A stretch of 64,000 nt of DNA, taken from Balaenoptera acutorostrata (Eukaryota > Chordata > Mammalia > Artiodactyla > Balaenopteridae). The position numbers were made by a program, and so were the translations under genes. Position 1 is the stretch's first letter. Each line of letters opens with the position of its first letter. The stretch lies in assembly GCF_949987535.1 (NCBI RefSeq), contig NC_080082.1, positions 47,096,374-47,160,373 on the forward strand. Reading direction: 5' to 3'. The notes under the pieces were generated by a model, which saw only the letters and a program-made list of their open reading frames with translations, made no database searches and had not been told where the DNA came from. Below are positions 60,240-64,000 of this stretch, piece after piece.

Positions 60240-60870
60240 GACTTACAAATTGCAAAAAAAAATTTGTGTCATAACTTTATATAATACAATAAATAATACT
60301 TTATTAATATGATATTTTGATTGATCACAAGATTTCTGGCTCTCTTTTCTGCAAATTTCTGAAAATTCATTTATTAGGTTATCAAAATTTATACTTTTAG
60401 CAGTTTCATCTTCAGCTGATACAAATGAAAGTGATATCAAAATCAACCTTGGCAAATGCAAGATTGCAAATAATATTTGATCATTTTTAATTTGAGAATG
60501 ATCTTTCTGGTGATGTAACTGTTACTGGAGCTCCTAAGAATATTTTACAGGCTGTGACAGCATTGGTATAAATTTCTGATAAATCATTTCAAAATACAAA
60601 TTTTAGTACATCTAGAGCTGATGATTCCCATGAAACAATTTTTCTAAAAAGATTTAACTGTTCAGTCTGAATTTAATTTTCAATGTAAATTTATACAATG
60701 GCATTTTCATGCTTCCTCTGCCATTTCCTGTAACTTGAGGAGGTCATACAAGAAACTGAAAGTGGCTTCATCATTTATATTGAATTCAAAATACTTTTTT
60801 CTGCATTCTGTCACTGTGTCTTCAATTACAAGGAAAAATTAATTTTAAAATTGTCCCCTTCATTAATTTT
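60240..60870 (-). pseudogene. Degenerate hAT-type transposase-like (ZMYM1-like) C-terminal relic
   Basis: On the minus strand, 60490-60534 translates to GAPVTVTSPERSFSN, close to the 'VPVTVASAERSFSKLK' block of the hAT C-terminal dimerisation domain found in hAT transposases and in domesticated or retrocopied ZMYM1-like proteins. After a frameshift, 60370-60460 gives LISLSFVSAEDETAKS then INFDNLINEF, matching the 'LSIENEIAKKIDFDDLINEFA' pattern that ends such proteins. Upstream (60640-60860) there are further transposase-like pieces with stops. Several frameshifts and stops make it non-functional. Whether it is a transposon relic or a retrocopy is not clear; no terminal repeats or tail were identified. 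Confidence 0.6.
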
Positions 60871-60918
60871 TTTTTTCTGAAGCTTCATGTGAAAATAGCT
60901 TCATACGAAAATTCCCAT

Positions 60919-61557
60919 TGGCATATATCCAGAGAAAAACCATATTTCAAAAAGACACATGCACCCCAATGTTCATTGCAGCACCATTTACAATAGCCAA
61001 GGTGTGGAAGAAACCTAAATGTCCATTGACAGAAAAATGGATAAAGAAGATGTGGTACATATATACAACAGAATACTACTCAGCCATAGAAAAGAATGAA
61101 ATAATGCCACTTGCAGCAACATGGATGAACCTAGAGATTATCATACTAAGTGAATTAAGTCAGACAGAGAAAGACAAATATCATATGATGCCACTTATAT
61201 GTGGAATCTAAAAAAATGATACAAATGAACTTATTTACAAAACAGAAACAGACTCACAGACATAGAAAACAAAATTATGGCTACCAAATGGGAAAGGTGG
61301 GGGGGAAGGATAAATTAAAAGTTTGGGATTAACATATACTCACTACTGTTACATATAAAATAGATAATCAACAAGGATCTACAATATAGCACAGGGAACT
61401 CTACTCAGTACTCTGCAATAACCTATATGGGAGAAGAATCTGAAAAAGAATAGATACTATATGTATATGTATAACTGACTCACTTTGGTGTACACTTGAA
61501 ACTAACACAACATTGTAAATCAGTTATACTCCAGTATAAAAGAAAAATTTAAAAAAA
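60919..61557 (+). mobile_element. 5'-truncated L1 with ORF2 C-terminus and full 3' UTR
   Basis: 60918-61211 reads as the end of ORF2 (TIAKVWKKPKCPLTEKWIKK, then YSAIEKNEIMPLAATWMNLE, ending PLICGI and stop). The 3' UTR follows with a G-rich tract near 61298, 'agtttgggattaacatatac', 'caatatagcacagggaactc' and the terminal 'gttatactccagtataaaag' plus an A-rich tail. Near-identical flanks, GAAAATTCCCAT at 60907-60918 and GAAAATTACCCAT at 61558-61570, are the target-site duplication. The 3' UTR serves as reference for the inverted copy at 23222-23551. The ORF2 tail lacks the catalytic domains. Confidence 0.92.
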
Positions 61558-61570
61558 GAAAATTACCCAT

Positions 61571-62828
61571 CGAATTGGACATTTGAGCCTGTGAATATGT
61601 GCTTTTCAATGTGGTAGCAATTGATAAAAACAAAAATTCTAAAGTCTATGTTCCCAAACAAACCAAACTTCATGCTTTCACCTTGGTACCCTGCAATCCT
61701 GGAGTTCTCCAAACTTGAACTTCAGACACAAATAAGAACAAATGGAACAAAAGAGAACACCTTTTGGTTGAGTTGGTTGGATGCAGTGGAGCTAATCTGG
61801 GTGGGACAAGCTGGTGTCCAGATAGGGGAGATGGTGGTGTCTAATCCTCTGTGTAGAGCTACCCTCCATCCCAGGGAATTCTCTGCTACAGTCTTTAAAC
61901 CTAGTTTCTCTCTTATGTATTATGAAGACAGTACGAGCACACACACGTTTGGAGGGCTGAGACCATTAAACACCTCTCAGCCTCTGTCATCCTGGCTAAT
62001 AGAGAAGGAGGGCATCATTCTCCTAACTCAGTGCTGCCACAACCAACAGGAAACAAACACTCTTCAACAGAGAGGAGAAGCCCGCTGCCTGGGGACCTCT
62101 GGCTGTGGCTCATTGAAGCTAATTTGGCAAAGGAAAACCACGGTAAATTTAAACTTTTCCCTCCTCCCTTTTACCTGGGCCTGAAAGATTTAAACAGGAG
62201 CCCTTAAACTCTCTCAAAACCCCCTACTCGACAACATTCTGACTGCCCCGTATGGGAGAGAAAACAGAGAAATCATGAGCCATATGGAAGTATTTAGCCA
62301 TTCAAATACAGACATACATCGGAGCAATTAGAGCAAATGTCACATTACATGGCAGAGTTAGTGCAAGAAACAGGAGAAAAGGGTAAAGATTCTCAAGGTA
62401 TTCTTCCTAGAGAACATTTCAACTATGAAAGTATGGGAGTCAGTATTAAAAGGAAAAATCTGAAAAGACTGCTTTTGGGGTGAGAAATATGATTGACACG
62501 TTTTTACATGGAGAATTAAAAGACCAGCTCAAAAAATATTAGAAGGACTCAAAAAAGGTCAACAAATGAAAAATGAAAAAGAAAGAAGAAAAAGAGGGCC
62601 CTTAAACTGGATATAAAAGTAGTTCAAAAGGAAATAGAGTGGAGAAGCAATAATTAAAAAGAAAACGTCTTCCTTAGGCTGCATGAATATGGAAGGTCTT
62701 CAGGGTAAAAGGACCACAGCGATCCTCACCCAGAAAGAACTACATAGGAAACGCTTTAATTTCACGTAAAGAGAAAAAAGGCCTAAAAGGAACTAAGCAT
62801 AAAATGTAAATGAGTTAAATTTCTCTAT
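61571..62828. other. Unannotated AT-rich stretch
   Basis: Contains a 188-codon open frame at 61621-62184 that begins with TTG and shows no recognisable domain; it is not called as a gene. No other element was recognised, though 62280-62600 has a repeat-like texture. Confidence 0.35.
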
Positions 62829-62856
62829 TAAAAGAAAAGAAAGAAAGAAAGAAAAG
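62829..62856. repeat. (GAAA)n microsatellite
   Basis: Imperfect AAGA/GAAA units, about 28 bases. Confidence 0.85.
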
Positions 62857-62934
62857 TATGGGTCAAAAACAAAATCCAGCTTTGTGCTATTATAAAGGAG
62901 TACACCTATAATATGTCCCAGAAAGTTTAAAATA

Positions 62935-63030
62935 TTCATTCACACATTTATTCATTGAACAAATAAATATTGAGTTCTTTCTACATGCCAAATAAAGTGA
63001 TGGGTAAAGACTTACCATGCAAACACAAAC
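62935..63030 (-). mobile_element. L2-like LINE 3'-end remnant
   Basis: 'ttcattcacacatttattca', 'ttgaacaaataaatattgag' and 'ttctttctacatgccaaata' match the reverse complement of the L2 3' end. Confidence 0.6.
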
Positions 63031-63249
63031 AAAAATAAATCAGGGGTGCTAATATTAATATTTAACAAGGTAGAGATTGAAGCAAAATGGTCAATGTGAA
63101 CATTTTTCTCTCTATCCTTGCCAGATACACAAAGAAAATAGAGAGGATTTGACCAATATTATTAATAAACTTGAAAATATATGTCATGTAAAATTATATA
63201 GATCCAATATGATATTTGAACAAAATGGATTTGAATATTAATAAACTTG

Positions 63250-63330
63250 AATATATAAACATATATATGTGTGTTTCAAATAAGATATATATATCTATAT
63301 TATATATGTATATATATACATACATCTTTC
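63250..63330. repeat. (TA)n-rich tract
   Basis: Alternating TATATA units with interruptions. The neighbouring 63031-63249 and 63331-63735 are AT-rich and hold nothing else that I recognise. Confidence 0.8.
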
Positions 63331-63735
63331 AAATCTTACACCCCAAAATTTAATATGGTAGCTACGAAACACAAGTGGCTATTTAAATTCAAATTTTAAC
63401 AAATTGAAATTAAATAAAATGAAGAATCAAGTCTTTAGTCTTACTAACCACATTTTGTGTGTCTAGTGGATCCCATATTAAATAGTGCAGATACATTTCT
63501 TTCATTGCAAAAAGTTCTATTGGATAATGCTGCTATACAGAATGCAGCTTTTAAAATGCTTTTACAAAATTCCCCTATAATATAACATGCAAAAAAGAAG
63601 GATAAACTTTTTAAAAATTTAATTGAGATTAATAATTAAAAATCAAGATCTTAGTACTAGGTAGGCTCATTGCTACTGGCATGTCATTGCTTGTAGTTCC
63701 TCTCAGCAGACAGAGCTGGGAAATAGGTGCATGCA

Positions 63736-63765
63736 TACACACACACACACACACATACACATTAC
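63736..63765. repeat. (CA)n microsatellite
   Basis: About 13 CA units with one TA interruption. Confidence 0.9.
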
Positions 63766-63790
63766 CTAGGCATCAGTATTTATTTCTGTA

Positions 63791-63862
63791 TCTATAGATC
63801 TATAGATGGATAGATAGATAGATAGATGATAGAAAGATAAATAGATAGATAGATAGATAGAT
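63791..63862. repeat. (GATA)n microsatellite
   Basis: Two GATA/TAGA blocks separated by 'gatgatagaaagataaat'. Likely polymorphic. The last ~140 bases of the window after it hold nothing recognised. Confidence 0.92.
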
Positions 63863-64000
63863 ATTAAAAATCATGAGTTCATCTGCTATCTTCCATCTCA
63901 ATCCAGCACAATAAGGTACATTTCTAATCTCTTCCTTTTCATATCTCCCCAAGAATGAGAAACTCGGTTCCCATTGTCCTCAGTATATGTATTCATTTGC

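Noticed and set aside
61621..62184. 188-codon plus-strand open frame
   Set aside because: It starts at TTG, has no recognisable domain and no sign of splice sites or promoter. It is the best remaining frame for a protein search but is not supported as a gene.

Overview
The window is nuclear DNA from a mammal, most probably a cetacean or close relative (Whippomorpha). The main evidence is five tRNA-derived SINEs of the CHR type, which begin GGCTTCCCTGGTGG and carry RNA polymerase III A and B boxes. L1 copies with an artiodactyl-type 3' end support this. No ruminant Bov-tA or BovB copies and no pig PRE-1 SINEs were noticed in 64 kb, although these are dense in cattle and pig DNA. Ancient mammalian repeats (MIR, L2, MER5, MER20, CR1/L3-like) fill in the background. 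The species and the locus cannot be named from sequence alone.

No functional protein-coding exon, tRNA, rRNA or other gene could be supported. All open frames are short, many begin at non-ATG codons, and the longest are repeat artefacts or chance frames in GC-rich DNA. The only coding relics are L1 ORF2 fragments and a decayed hAT-type transposase-like sequence near 60.2-60.9 kb. The window is best read as intergenic or intronic.

Layout: 1-10 kb is AT-rich and poor in recognisable repeats, and could hold conserved regulatory DNA. It contains two exact POU octamers and a perfect 26-bp palindrome. From 10 to about 53 kb the DNA is more GC-rich, with scattered MIR/L2 remnants, three CHR SINEs, a MER5 and a MER20 DNA transposon, a probable solo ERV LTR carrying a long GT microsatellite, a 5'-inverted L1, a 53-bp L1 stub, several local duplications and a 510-bp TGGA satellite (40601-41110). 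From 54 kb to the end the DNA is AT-rich again and holds most of the L1 sequence, two more CHR SINEs (one nested in L1, one with a probable 3' transduction), the hAT relic and several microsatellites.

No new multi-gene system was found. The most informative signals are the insertion histories (exact target-site duplications, nesting, twin priming, transduction), the local duplications and a few motif clusters that could be regulatory. Family names come from recognising consensus features by eye; nothing was searched or aligned by software.
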